NCBI RefSeq assembly: GCF_003589595.1
Contig: NW_020654748.1
Span: 3,930,874-3,994,873 of the forward strand
Length of the DNA stretch: 64,000 nt
Source of the DNA: Hyposmocoma kahamanoa
Taxonomy: Eukaryota > Arthropoda > Insecta > Lepidoptera > Cosmopterigidae
Reading direction: 5' to 3'
Translations under genes and position numbers: made by a program
Notes under the pieces: model-generated
Told to the model about the DNA's origin: nothing
Database searches by the model: none
What the model saw: only the letters and a program-made list of their open reading frames with translations
Part shown: positions 33,656 through 44,345 of the stretch, piece after piece
Layout: every line of letters starts with the position of its first letter
Position numbering within the stretch: the first letter of the stretch is position 1

Positions 33656-35541
33656 ATACTCGCAAAACGTTACATTAGCCAAATGCGGTTGCAGTTCCTA
33701 CAGTTAACAAGGTGTTGCACATCACAGCTGTATCGCACGCAATGCAACACACGTACACAAACACTGCTGGCATATTTTCGCCGATAATTCGAGCATCGAA
33801 TGGAAGAAGCATATAATTCACTCAAGAGGGACGTCACTTCCGTCCGCATATTTGTTAAGTTTAAATAATACTGTTATTTAGGTACTCTGATGTAGTTGGT
33901 CGTTCATGACAGAAGTAAACATGTTGAGTTTTTTAAAGTTTTAGAAAATACTTGTACCGAATTAGTATGGAGCTTGGTATGAAATTCCCAGAAAAATTTA
34001 ACCAGACTCATCTTTTTGCTCGATATACTTAAGCTTAAAATAAAGAGTTTAGCAGAATAATAATAAAACTTGTGACCTTACATTTATTTGAATTAATTTA
34101 AACAAAAACAAAAGTACAGTAGACATGTTTAATTAAGTACCTGCAACACTACGATACTAAAAAAGTCTAAAAACTTCTAATATAGATTGCTACAAGAATA
34201 TTTGTTTTAATAACTTTTCACTTGGAGAGGATGAAGAAAAAATATTAGGAAATTTTCACCCATTTATTTAGGTAGGCAAAGGTTTCACAATACAGCCTCT
34301 TCATAAAAATTATATCCTTCCGCAACAAGAATAACATTTGACATCTGGGGGCCTATTAAGAGCTCTTAAAGCAATCCTGTTTAACTGAAAAAAATGTTAA
34401 CGATTTTCTCTAAATTGTAGTTAAAAAAAATTGCTTTTATTTCATAATTTCTAGTTTTTGAGAGCTCTTCACAAAAAACCAACCAGATGGCCCGGTAAAA
34501 CTTTTCATTTATTTTAGCACCACTAACGGAATAAACTGTTCTCCCCATACACGCTTTATTATGTGGGCACATCTCCTAGAAGGGCTAAATTCTCTGACAG
34601 CGGTAGTCGAATTTTTTTTTCTTAATTTCAGAAAAAACATTGAGCGGGAAGGAAAAGCAACTCAAACTTACATAAGATTCCGTTAATTGGGCAACCAGAT
34701 TCTCAATAGTTATTTACATATTTGATCCGCCGAATTCAGCTACACCGAAGTCAGGATTTAATAACAAAATTCATAATTTTTGTATAAAATATTATGAAAA
34801 AGGCAATATAAATCAGGCTTTAAAAACTAAGATTTATTTATAAATCGACCAGAACAACGCAAACAAATCTCATCTTATGACTATTAATTAAAATCAGTTT
34901 TCAGGTTGGCTGTTTAGCCTTTTTTTAATCACACAAAGTATTTCCGTACCTCTTTTTAAAAAAAAAATTAGAATATAATCTGTAGGTACAAAAGCAATAA
35001 ATTTTTGAAAACTTGCCAGATTTAGAATAATTTCAAGAAAGAAAAGAAATTGAATATCAGAAGTAAAACATTACCGTAATAAGTTTTATCAACCTCACTT
35101 TTGCTTTTCTTGTGCAAGAGGAAATAAATGAAGCTCTCGTATGAAATAGTCAATGTATTAAGATGTATTGTCGCTAAAGGGCAAACTTTATTCTTATATC
35201 TATGGGGCAAACTAATTCGGTTAAAGGTTTGAACTGTTGCCATTCAAAAAATAAAAATAAGACATATAACTTGAGACCTTTCTTCAGAGTAATATGATTA
35301 TGATGAATTTAGCTCGGCTAATACATTATAATCATAAAATCTTAGAATAATAACGCATAGAATGATAGTTTCATATCAAACGAACTGTCACAAGTGAGGC
35401 AAAAACCAAATTCATGTAGGCGTAAGCAACTTGTAACTACGCTCGTCGGCACGCACACAAATATACAAATAATGATGCCATGGAATAACATTTCCCTCAA
35501 AAGTGGGGAAATTGTATCTTGCTTAACTCATCATTAAGTTA
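33656..35541. other. Long AT-rich stretch without recognised features
   Basis: No repeat from the rest of the window and no convincing gene. Minus-strand frames at 34381-34572 and 35022-35243 are open but I do not recognise either; both could be remnants of an unlisted repeat. Confidence 0.45.
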
Positions 35542-36075
35542 AAGGTGCCTACAGATTTGCCCGACATTGTCGATCAGGTGCCTACAGATATGCTCGGTTT
35601 TGTCGATGAAAAACGAATATAGCACTTATTTGTAAATCCAAGATGGCGGACACGATTTTTCAAAATATGCTATATGGGTATCCTTTTCGAAGTATTTGGG
35701 GATGCTCATTACGAATATGGCACTCATTTCTAAATCCAAGATGGCGGACACGAGTTTTCAAATAAATGCAATATGAGTATCATTTTCGAGGTACTTGGGG
35801 GTGCTCATTACGAATATGGCACTCATTTGTAAATCCAAGATGGCGGGCACGATTTTTTCAAAAAAATGCTATGTGGGTATCATTTTCGAGGTATTTGGGG
35901 ATGCTCATTACGAATATTGCTTTTGTTTGAACTGTCGTGTTTGCCATCTTGGATTTAGAAATGAGTCCCATATTTGTATTGAACATTCCCAAACATCTCG
36001 AAAACGTTACCCAACTTGCCATTATTCGAAAAATCGCGCCCGCCATCTTGGATTTAGAAATAAGTGCCATATTCG
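35542..36075. repeat. 98-bp direct array followed by inverted units
   Basis: Three direct units begin AAATCCAAGATGGCGG at 35634, 35732 and 35831 (spacing 98 and 99 bp). They are followed by two units in opposite orientation centred on CCATCTTGGATTTAG at 35944 and 36043. A 38-bp duplication (GGTGCCTACAGAT.TGC) precedes the array. The direct and inverted halves could fold into a long hairpin. Open frames across it arise because the units differ by multiples close to three. Confidence 0.8.
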
Positions 36076-36177
36076 AAACCTAAAACCGAAAATGCCATAA
36101 GCAAACATTAAAGAAAATAACTGTTAAAATAGATTAAAAAATCGCTTAAGAATGCTCCCCTTTTAAGAAAATAAAAT

Positions 36178-36413
36178 CGTCGGTTAAAAGGTAAAACTCA
36201 TTAAGTGACATTTTGTTCAAAAACTAGATTTTTTCAATTTTGCTTTATTGGGAAGAACATCTATGACAAGAAAAATTCAGTAAGTCTGTGGTGTCCTTCA
36301 TGTTTTAATACATACCAGTCCTTTAGTGATTTTTCATAATGAAAAAATACAAAATCTTAATTATCTCCCTTTGGCCAATTAGGCTATTAGTGAGTTTTAC
36401 CTTTTAACCGACG
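36178..36413. mobile_element. MITE with CGTCGGTTAAAAGG inverted ends (236 bp)
   Basis: CGTCGGTTAAAAGGTAAAAC at the left and the exact inverse at the right are perfect for about 23 bp and continue imperfectly. The flanks read AAAT on both sides, but the duplication length is ambiguous. No coding capacity; superfamily unassigned. Confidence 0.7.
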
Positions 36414-37159
36414 AAATATTTTAATATAAAATATTTCGCTTGAGTTACGAAAAGAAAGACATATAATAAGCTATCAAAGTTGTACTGGTGGTGCCAACAC
36501 TATAGTAGAAACAAATATATACTGTAAATTTGTTGCAATATGTGCTCCAATTCAAATAAAATTAATATAAATAATTATTCAATAAAGCATGAACGCAGAG
36601 CCGTTAAAAGTATTATAAAATAATTAAGTGTCCCAATCACTTACAGGAGTTAACGAAATTAATGTTTATTCGAGTAAATATTAGTTCAAAATGCGCAAAT
36701 AAATCGAAATTACAGGCACCACTAAAATTTACGTAATATAATTATTTTGATACAGAATAGCAAAATGGGGAGAAAAAAAATTCGTTTCTTTGCAACACTT
36801 TCGTATCTTGTGGCCGCGAAATTATTTTTCTGTTTTAGTGAATATTTACATAAAAATATGAGTTGAAACGCATTACTTACTTGTGGAATGCGATGTTAGT
36901 GTCTATTTTGTTTGTCTGTTGTATTTTTACACCCATTTACCGCACATTTCGTCATTTTTAGCAAAAAATTTTGGAGCTGTTCGCGGTGCAATATGACCTT
37001 GAGCACTAACAGCCCGCGCGCTCCTGGGACGCGTTTGGAACCCTCTAACTTGCCTCACTTAGCGTGTGCGGGCTAGGTTTCTATGCGTTATTATTCTAAG
37101 CATAAAATATTATATTATTGCAATATTATAATAATGAATTTTGATCAAGTGTTTTTGAA
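36414..37159. other. No recognised feature
   Basis: AT-rich, with one GC-rich patch at 37010-37075 (AACAGCCCGCGCGCTCCTGG ... GTGTGCGGGCTAGG). The patch could be the end of a Helitron-like element, but no clear hairpin with CTRR terminus is seen. Confidence 0.4.
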
Positions 37160-37790
37160 AAGTGAATGAGTTTGTGTGTCTAGGTAGTGTGTTTACAAGA
37201 GATGGGAAGTTTGATGAGGACATTGAAAGTAGGGTAGGAACGAAAAATAAACGCAGTAAATGGTTTAATGGGGAGCAACATCTTATCCCAAAAAGCACAC
37301 AAGTCCATACACAATGCTTTGCTAGTTCCTATACTGAGGTTTGTTACTGAGAGTTAGGTATAGCAGAAGAAGCATGAAAGTAGAATTATTGCAGTGGAGA
37401 TGAGATCTTTGAGGAAAATTTGTGGAATAAAGTTGAGTGATAGAGTGCAGAATACAATAATACGTGAAAGCTGTGTCTTGAAAGAGGATGTAGTGATTAG
37501 TATAGAGAAAGGAATGTTGAGGTGGTTCGTGCATGTAGAGCGGATGGATGTAAGAAGAATTACCATACAGATTTATGATGCGAATGTGGATGGAAAGGTT
37601 TTAAGGGCGCGTCTCAGAAGACTTACATTGACCAGATCAGTGATGTCCTTAAAAAAGCTGGGATCCGAAGTGACAAGAATAAAAGAAATACTATGAAAAG
37701 GGTAGTTGACGTGTGTGAGGCTCGATAGTTGTGTCAGGATAAAGTGGCATTCCGTGGGTCTGCCTACTCCCATGTGGGGCTAAGGCATGA
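37160..37790 (+). pseudogene. RTE-type LINE, C-terminal reverse transcriptase remnant
   Basis: Frames on the plus strand give NEFVCLGSVFTRDGKFDEDI, then after frameshifts EMRSLRKICGIKLSDRVQNT, DVVISIEKGMLRWFVHVERM, QIYDANVDGK and finally VCEAR..CQDKVAFRGSAY. This is the tail of an RTE-like endonuclease/reverse-transcriptase protein (remembered family). Several frameshifts and stops (for example near 37350 and 37694) make it dead, and the 5' half is absent. Confidence 0.78.
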
Positions 37791-37995
37791 CCTTATATAT
37801 AATAATAACACACCATATTAGAACAGAAATTCACAAAATGTGGAGCAAAATTAAACCCACAAACAAGGGAAAGTTAACAGAGCAGAAATCAACACAGATG
37901 CTTACAACCTTGACTTTAGGAAATTAAGTTTAATTCAAATTATTAAACTAAGCTTAGAAGTTTGGATAGTTACCCAATTATACAATAATAATTTT

Positions 37996-38205
37996 TTTTT
38001 ATATATTAAGTAGGCAGCAAACAAGCATACGGCCCGCCTGATGAAAAGCGGTTACCGTCGCCTATGAACGCCTGCAACACCAGGGGCGTCACGAGCGCGT
38101 GGCGCGTTTAGGTTTTCTCAAACCCCTTTTGAAGGACTCCTTGCCGTATTCCTGCGGGAAAACCCCAACAGGGAGTTCATTCCACAACCTAATTGTATTG
38201 GTTTA
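37996..38205 (-). repeat. Lepidopteran-type dispersed repeat P
   Basis: CATACGGCCCGCCTGATGAAAAGCGGTTACCGTCGCC, CTGCAACACCAGGGGCGTCACG and GGGAGTTCATTCCACAACC form a block I recall as highly repeated in moth and butterfly genomes. A T-rich run precedes it at 37989-38000, consistent with the poly(A) of a minus-strand retroelement. Confidence 0.6.
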
Positions 38206-38650
38206 TATAAAACCTAATGGTATATAAACCAATGACGGACTATTTATGAATAAGGTTGTTCTAAGGTATATGTTCGAGTTAATACATAAATTGAGGGACG
38301 CTCTACATTTACTTACACTATAAACTATACTGTTATAAACGTCTCACAGCTATATACTGTGATCCTTTAGAAAGGAAGTACTTGGAAGTAATTAAGTCAA
38401 GCTATGTTAAATGATTCAAAGAATCTTTGAACGACACACAAAATTAAGGCCACATACATTTAATAATTTAATTATTATATGATAGAAACAAAATGTCAAG
38501 AAACTAACCAATTAGGTTGCACGGACTGGCTATTCCAATTCAATTCAGTTCTTTCTTGCATTTACCGTAATGTTACATACAATTACAAAGGCGTAATGCT
38601 ATGGTAACAACGTATTATGTATCCTGTAGGGCACTGCAAATTACTTTTAA

Positions 38651-39419
38651 GGCCCATTTAGATGGAGAGAGTTTATCGCTCGTTTCGTGACGAAAAATCG
38701 TACGCAATTATCGTAAGCAATAATCGCCATAAGAGTATCGTATCATAATGTTTACATTGAGGCAAGAACTAAAATCACGCCTACGATTATGTCATACGAG
38801 ATTCGCAAGCAACTTAATCGCCTCCTCGACTGTTTACACAGAGAAATATGTAGTAAGGAGATTCTTGCTTACGAGTTATCGATTTGTCTAAACACGATCC
38901 CGTATGACATTGTTTCAAGTTCATACGATTACGTACAAATCGGTTCGAACCGTTTTCAATGCGAGAATCGCCATTCGAGTTCAGTGATTACTGCGGTATT
39001 GACTATGAATATATGAAAAGGACGCAAAAATCATTGAAATTCGGAACTGCTGATAATATTAAGTTCATTGCACTGTATAGAAATACACATTTTTTTAAAT
39101 TTTATAACATTTCTTAACCCTTTTTTTCCTTTTCGTTTTCTTAATTCTTGTCTTAGAAAAGCAGTGATAATCAAAACACCCTCGCGTACTGTACTCATTG
39201 TAGAAACGGCTGGCACAAAAACTCGAAATACGATTTTTGTTTTAAAGTTCTGTTTACACGGAGACATTCAATATTGAAAGGCGAGGCGATTATCGCTCAC
39301 GTGGTAGGGCGAATAAACATTCGCTATTATCGTATCGTCTAAACAGACGAGGAAAGTTTTTTATATTCTTTCGATAATCGTATCTTCGAGACGAGAAACT
39401 CTCTCCATCTAAATGGGCC
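38651..39419. mobile_element. PIF/Harbinger-like non-autonomous element (769 bp)
   Basis: Terminal inverted repeats GGCCCATTTAGATGGAGAGAG and its inverse at the right end are perfect for about 24 bp. Flanking trinucleotides are TAA and TAT, compatible with, but not an exact, 3-bp TWA duplication. Both subterminal regions are rich in CGATAATCG-like and TCGTAT motifs. Two short frames inside (38789 and 39068) have no resemblance to a transposase. Confidence 0.68.
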
Positions 39420-39617
39420 TATAGACATAGAGAGGGGGAGAGTTTCATTGGGTCGTATCTTATTTTTTTCAGAGAAAAAAATAACACATATTAGTTTTAA
39501 TATGTTTTTTTTTATCTATCTACATTTGCTGGCTTTAATAATTGTTTTTAACTGCGAAAACGTTAATGTAATTTACTTAACTTAATTTATTTAATTTAGT
39601 TAATATAGTTACTGTAA

Positions 39618-39714
39618 TTTCACCAGCACCCTTATCCTTCGAAACCAAAACGCAGTAATGCTCACATTACTACTTGGCGGCTGAAATAAGTGAGGTGGCA
39701 GTGCTTCTCTTTAC
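39618..39714 (-). repeat. SINE-B, 5' part
   Basis: Minus strand: TTTCACCAGCACCCTTATCC, ACGCAGTAATGCTCACATTACT, GGTGGCAGTGCTTC. It lacks the 3' half and the extreme 5' end. Confidence 0.78.
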
Positions 39715-40146
39715 TTACCTATAGTTTAAAAAAATGGAATACACGGGAATATTTGAATGTGAATTAAATTCGTATTGTACAGGCTGTTACACGTAAAGTT
39801 TAAAATAGCTTATCACAGATTTAAAAGCAAGGCTGTTGTCGATGTAGTAAACGCTGTATAGTCCTTTGCTTTGATTGTATACGACGTAGCCTCCAGTTCT
39901 GATTTGGTCGAAGTAACAAACCACGTATATGTGCATATATGCATATAACTAAATGAACATATGAACATATAACTAAACACATCGCACCATCGTATTTAAT
40001 TTATCATCATCAACTCACTTTTAAGGAGTGAGTCAAACGCGGGTAGAGCTGGAGTATCTTATTATTTACATTGTTACACACTACATGTACATAACCTTCC
40101 TTCTTCCTTCTTACTTACTAATATACCCTCTCATCAGTCAACCGTG

Positions 40147-40245
40147 ACCATGGGACCTGTAAAGGGCCCGAAACGTCGGTTTGTTTGAAAAAACAAATAT
40201 ACGCGATTTAAATCCGGAAAAATAGTTTCATTTCCTAAACCCTCT
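40147..40245 (-). repeat. Repeat G, half copy
   Basis: ACCATGGGACCTGTAAAGGGCCCGAAACGTCGG, then GCGATTTAAATCCGGAAAAATAG and TTTCATTTCCTA: the inverted counterpart of 62954-63053. Confidence 0.6.
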
Positions 40246-40462
40246 CATTGACATTATTTTTCATCTAAATTGATTTCGTAATTTAAATGAAAATTCTTTC
40301 ATAAGACAGGTTAATCTAGTTCTAAAGTTGAGAAAAATGATAACTTTTACGACAATACTAACAAGACACACATTGTGATGAAAAGTTTTAGTAACTAAAA
40401 TGCAATCTATTTATTAAGAGGCTTAAAAGTAAAGAAATAATAGCCCGTATGGAATAAAGAAG

Positions 40463-41065
40463 CAGTAGATCTCCTTGTGAAAGAGTTCGTCCATAAAAAA
40501 AAATAAAAAAGAAGGAAGTACTTTTTTTTTTTAATTTTTTTTTAAATTTTATTTATTCAAACGGTACATGCTCATAACATAAATTTAGTTTGCTACCATT
40601 GACTTACAATTATATGGACGTCGGGTCCGCGCTAAAAAGTGTCCACACTTGTAAGGCGCTAAAATCGTATACAGAGCGCGACACTCCGCTTTAGTCTTCA
40701 TTTGTTCTACTGACAGCGCGATACTGCGATGACATTACAATTTAAATTTCGAATAGGTTGACTTGGGACATTTTTTTCGTGGTTTGTGTATTAGACCCGT
40801 CGTCCATTTGTTTGTAAGTCAATGTTTACTACTACCAATTTCGGCCGCCACGCGGTATTGTTGCGTTGTTGCTTAATATTGCGTTTCGGTTTTGAAGGGT
40901 AAGGGGTGCTGGTGAAATTCCAGGCACATGGAACTTGTCAACTTATGTCTCAGAACTTTGCGATTTAAAGCTCTGAGTGACACTGCAACTGCTATGGACA
41001 GGCAAGTCGCCTACCATCAGGTTCACGACTTGTTCGTCTTGTTACTTGATACCATAAAAAAAAAC
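40463..41065 (+). repeat. SINE-B copy interrupted by insertions
   Basis: The 5' end AGCAGTAGATCTCCTTGTGAAAGAG stops at 40494. The body resumes near 40833 (TTTCGGCCGCCACGCGGTATTG) and ends CTTGATACCATAAAAAAAA at 41065. Between them are an A/T-rich insert and MITE Q copy 1. The 71-codon frame at 40928 is only this SINE. Confidence 0.8.
40597..40824. mobile_element. hAT-like MITE Q, copy 1
   Basis: It begins CATTGACTTACAATTATATG and ends with the inverse TTTGTAAGTCAATG. Flanking 8-mers are TTTGCTAC and TTTACTAC (7 of 8). It is the same family as 42318-42608, shorter by an internal deletion and in opposite orientation. No coding capacity. Confidence 0.8.
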
Positions 41066-41529
41066 TTCGCTTTTGATAAAAGAAAAAGAGACTTAATAGT
41101 TTTCTTGGAGCAGTGCGTTATACCAAAAAGTTGCTGTTCTTGAATATTCTACAGTATTCTATTCGTTGAAATAAAATAGTACCTATAGATTGCGTTTAAA
41201 ATCTTATTATAAATACTTATTGTTTGCATTCGTTCGCAATACGTGCACTACAACTCAGTACGCATGCTGTATACAAAGTATATGAGATCCTTGATAGATT
41301 GTACTTTCGCAATAACTTGCAGTAACTTGGCTCTAACTAGACCTAAACCGTTTACTTTATAGCTTTTGGTTACAAATAAGACCACTTCTGTTTACTGCTG
41401 AATATTAATCTTTTTGGAAAAAAAAAGTTACCGAAGCTAAAGTGTTTTAAATTACAAATAAATATTGAAGAAGTTGCAACTCACAACTCGAGTAATATCC
41501 ACTTGAATTTTGTTGAATTTCTTTCTTGT
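41066..41529. other. No recognised feature
   Basis: AT-rich sequence without coding-like frames or recognisable repeats. Confidence 0.5.
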
Positions 41530-41675
41530 TTTTTTTTTTTTTTATGATACTAAGGACGAGACGAAAAAGTCATGCCTCTCCATAACTCAGAGCTTTAATT
41601 CGCAAAGATTTAAGAGGCACTGCACTGCGGCTGTCGACTGTGAGACATGAGTTGAAAAGACCCATGTGCTATATT
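41530..41675 (-). repeat. SINE-B, 3' part
   Basis: Minus-strand copy preceded by a T15 run (its poly(A)), then TTATGATACTAAGGACGAGACG, CTCAGAGCTTTAATTCGCAAAG and GACCCATGTGC. It is internally shortened. Confidence 0.75.
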
Positions 41676-42159
41676 CGGTAGATATATCAGAGTACGTAAC
41701 TATATGCTTATTAATTATCCATTACGGTCTAAAGCAATATATCAGTGAGGTCCACATACTTCCTCTGTTGCCACATCATTACACATCAAGTGGAACAGTG
41801 TTTGAGACTGTCTTACAATGAACATTTTTGTATTACGGTAGGAGAACGAGAAACAAATAAAAACTATTTCTAACTCAGAGGTTATAGCAACAATTAATGT
41901 TACCAATATGTTTATGAGGCAAGTGTAAAATAGAAATCTATTCTAGCCCGTATGGGATATTTATCTGTATTATATAATATCAATGTGTTGCCACAACTTT
42001 GCAGGTTGAGCTCAATAAACACGCAATGCAATTTACAACACTAATCTGTGCAATTTTAATATGGCGCCACTCTATTTTTGCTTATCGATCAAAGAAATAA
42101 ATTGCAGAATATGATTGTGAAAGTTTATCATAGCATACGTTTTAGGATTGCTCGTTTCG
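41676..42159. other. No recognised feature
   Basis: AT-rich spacer between two SINE-B copies with no coding signal and no terminal-repeat pair that I could see. Confidence 0.5.
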
Positions 42160-42705
42160 AGTTTTGTTTTTTTTTAGTACCAAGTGATGGGTAAGTGCCA
42201 CGCCTGAGCTTTAAATCGCTAGGAACTTACGGGAACTGCCACTGCGCCTGTCACCCGGAGACATAAGTTAGCTAATTTCATCAGCACCGTTACACTTCAA
42301 AAACAGAACGCAGTAATCATTGACTTACAAATAAATGGACGACGGGTCTAATACAAAAACCACGAAAAAAATGTCCCAAGTCAATGGCTATGTATTTAAA
42401 TGTAGTGACATGTAAAGGAATATGAAGAAGCTAAAACGTTGAATTTAAATTATAATGTCATCGCAGTACTGTCTAATTTTGCTTGCTTCGCTGTCAGTCG
42501 AACAAACGAAGACTAAAGCGTGAATGACGCTCGTATACGATTTTAACGCCCTATAAGTTCGGACACTTTTTAGCGCGGACCCGACGTCCATATAATTGTA
42601 AGTCAATGGCAGTAATATTCACATTCTCGCTTGGTGGCAGAAATAGGTTAGGTGGAAATACTTCCCTGAACGAGCTTTTTTATAAGGAGCTCTACTGCTA
42701 CTAAA
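42160..42705 (-). repeat. SINE-B copy split by MITE Q
   Basis: Minus-strand SINE-B at 42160-42317 and 42609-42705, interrupted at GCAGTAAT inside the conserved hairpin. The right part has TTCTCGCTTGGTGGCAGAAAT and the 5' end GGAGCTCTACTGCTAC. The left part carries the T-rich 3' end. Confidence 0.85.
42318..42608. mobile_element. hAT-like MITE Q, copy 2, exact 8-bp duplication
   Basis: The terminal repeats CATTGACTTACAAATAAATG and inverted CATTGACTTACAATTATATG are followed by GGACG.CGGGTC on both ends. GCAGTAAT flanks exactly (42310-42317 and 42609-42616), duplicated from the host SINE-B. 291 bp, no frame. A related 228-bp copy in inverted orientation is at 40597-40824. Confidence 0.85.
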
Positions 42706-42805
42706 AAAGCAAGTTCTAACGCCTGCTTACTTTGAATGTGAGAATGAATGGATGAATGATTTTTATTTACCTAAAACATGATTTATAAGACTGCTTATAA
42801 CACAT

Positions 42806-43018
42806 TTGCACTTCGGTAACTTTCGACATATTGTCACCAAAAGCTTTTTGTGCTAGTAAAAAAGTCAGTTACGCTGTTTTTGCTTATCAATAAAACTGAC
42901 ACCAAATAAGATAAAGAATCGATTAGACGGGGTTGAAGATCTCGTTTCGTTGATCCCAGATAATTCTGGTGATAACTCAATTTCGATAAAAATTTCGATT
43001 AGGTACGTTAGTTGTGAT
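42806..43018. repeat. Dispersed repeat I, copy 1
   Basis: It pairs with 57820-58023 (shared CTTCGGTAACTTTCGA, AATCGATTAGACGGGGTTG and ACGTTAGTTGTGATA). Non-coding; class unknown. Confidence 0.6.
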
Positions 43019-43059
43019 AAGGAATGCAGAATCTAGATGTAGTATAATTTGGGATGAAC

Positions 43060-43275
43060 TGCTTCCGTGGTCGAACGGTTACCATGCCGGGCTGCCACGC
43101 AGAGGTCCCAGGTTCGTTTGCCTGGCCAGGAGAAATAATTGTATGGCCTACATTTATTTCTTTCGTGAGTTTGGTTGTAATTTGTGGATGTCTACGTGGG
43201 TGGCCATGGCACCCGCGACACAGGGTTTCCCTACTGCGGGGCTGTGTTGAGTGACTGCGTTATTATCATCATTAT
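43060..43275 (+). repeat. SINE-A (tRNA-headed), copy 4
   Basis: The tRNA-like head GTGGTCGAACGGTTACCATG (A-box-like) ...GGTCCCAGGTTCGTTTGCC (damaged B box) is followed by the SINE-A body with TTTATTTCTTTCGTGAGTTTGG and CCCGCGACACAGGGTTTCCC and a (TCATTA)-type tail. The open frames here are the SINE. Confidence 0.85.
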
Positions 43276-43295
43276 TAAATACTTTTACTTTTGAA

Positions 43296-43447
43296 CTAGC
43301 CATGCGCCTGGTGGTAAACGACACGCCTGTCCATAACAGTTGCAGTGCCGCTTAGAGCTTTAAATTGCAAAGATTTGAGGGGCACTGCCACTGCGCCCGT
43401 CGCCCTGAAACATGAGTTGGAGTCTCATGTGCCTGTGATTTCATAGA
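43296..43447 (-). repeat. SINE-B, 3' half
   Basis: Minus-strand copy with GCGCCTGGTGGTAAACGACACG, CCATAACAGTTGCAGTGCC and GGGGCACTGCCACTGCGCCC, ending near TGCCTGTGATTTCAT. The 5' part is lost. Confidence 0.82.
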
Positions 43448-44052
43448 AATATTGTCAAGTATAGTCTGATTTATAGATCGTGTTCGTTACGAATGGATCC
43501 TGTGAACAAAATCATTATACCAGATCATTATTTAGTGCCAACGACCAAACGAATACATAAAATATTGCTTATTTGTTGAATACACTGGGATTAAGTCGTT
43601 GTGGATTTGTATTGCGTAGATATTGCACAATATTTCTTTACAAAGCAGCATGTCGTCAAAGGTACGAAGAATTATTTTGGAATAATTAAGGTGAGGCTAT
43701 GGATAATGATTACCTGCCTGCAGTTTTGTAAGGTAGAGATGTTATGTGGTAGCGTGGTTACCGGCAATAAGAGAAGAACAATTATGTTTCACAATTTGTT
43801 AGAGTGGAATATTTAGATTTTTGCAATTACACTCAAGAAACCACTAATATACAAGATGAAATGTTAATACATCTTTTATGTATATTGCGTTTAGGTTTTC
43901 GTGATTGTTACACAACGGAAATATAAATTACATTTTCGGAACTAAGTTGTGTTTTCCCTGTAAAGAACTTAAGTCTTATAACTCTGAAGTACACTTGCCT
44001 TGCCTGCGAGGCAGAGCTGAGACAGCTGTGTAAAAAAAATCAATAACGTAAA
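43448..44052. other. No gene; faint relic of repeat G flank
   Basis: AT-rich. TTTTCGTGATTGTTACACAACGGAAAT at 43897-43924 resembles the flank of repeat G near 6.5 and 16.1 kb. The 71-codon frame at 43601 has no protein-like features. Confidence 0.45.
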
Positions 44053-44155
44053 TTCAAAGTCAAAATTAAATAATCTTTATTTCACAGGTAAGCAAATTAC
44101 AAGTGAAATCGTAATACTGATTAAACTACTGCTCATTCGTAAAGCAGAATCCCCT
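44053..44155 (-). repeat. LINE/SINE 3' tail family E, copy 2
   Basis: TAATCTTTATTTCACAGGTAAGCAAATTACAAGTGAAATCG is the inverse of the tail at 50104-50225 and continues into CCTGAGAAGAATGAGC. It is 35 bp from a SINE-A body. Confidence 0.6.
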
Positions 44156-44189
44156 GAGAAGAATGAGCTAGAAAGTCGAGGGGTTGCTC

Positions 44190-44345
44190 TTTGTAAATAT
44201 TTGTACAGTCTACATTTATTTCTCTCGTGAGCTTAGGTGTAATTTGATTTGTGGTTGTCTACTTACGTGTGCGTCCATGGCATCCACGATACAGGGTTTC
44301 CCTAGTTCGTGGCTACGTGAGTGAGTGCGTTAAAACATCTACGAG
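44190..44345 (+). repeat. SINE-A body without tRNA head
   Basis: TTTATTTCTCTCGTGAGCTTAGGTGTAATTTG, TCCATGGCATCCACGATACAGGGTTTCCC and GAGTGCGTT match the body of SINE-A (compare 43060-43275). The tRNA-like head is missing. Confidence 0.7.

Noticed and set aside
35542..36075. CRISPR-like regular repeats
   Set aside because: Units are 98 bp with similar spacers, change orientation and lie in a eukaryotic genome; it is a tandem/inverted DNA repeat.
35795..36100. 101-codon frame with repeated segments, possible repeat protein
   Set aside because: It is produced by the 98-bp tandem and inverted DNA array; there is no start context or family resemblance.
37010..37075. Helitron 3' end
   Set aside because: GC-rich arms and a CTAG-like end are suggestive, but no clean hairpin at the right distance and no TC start were found.
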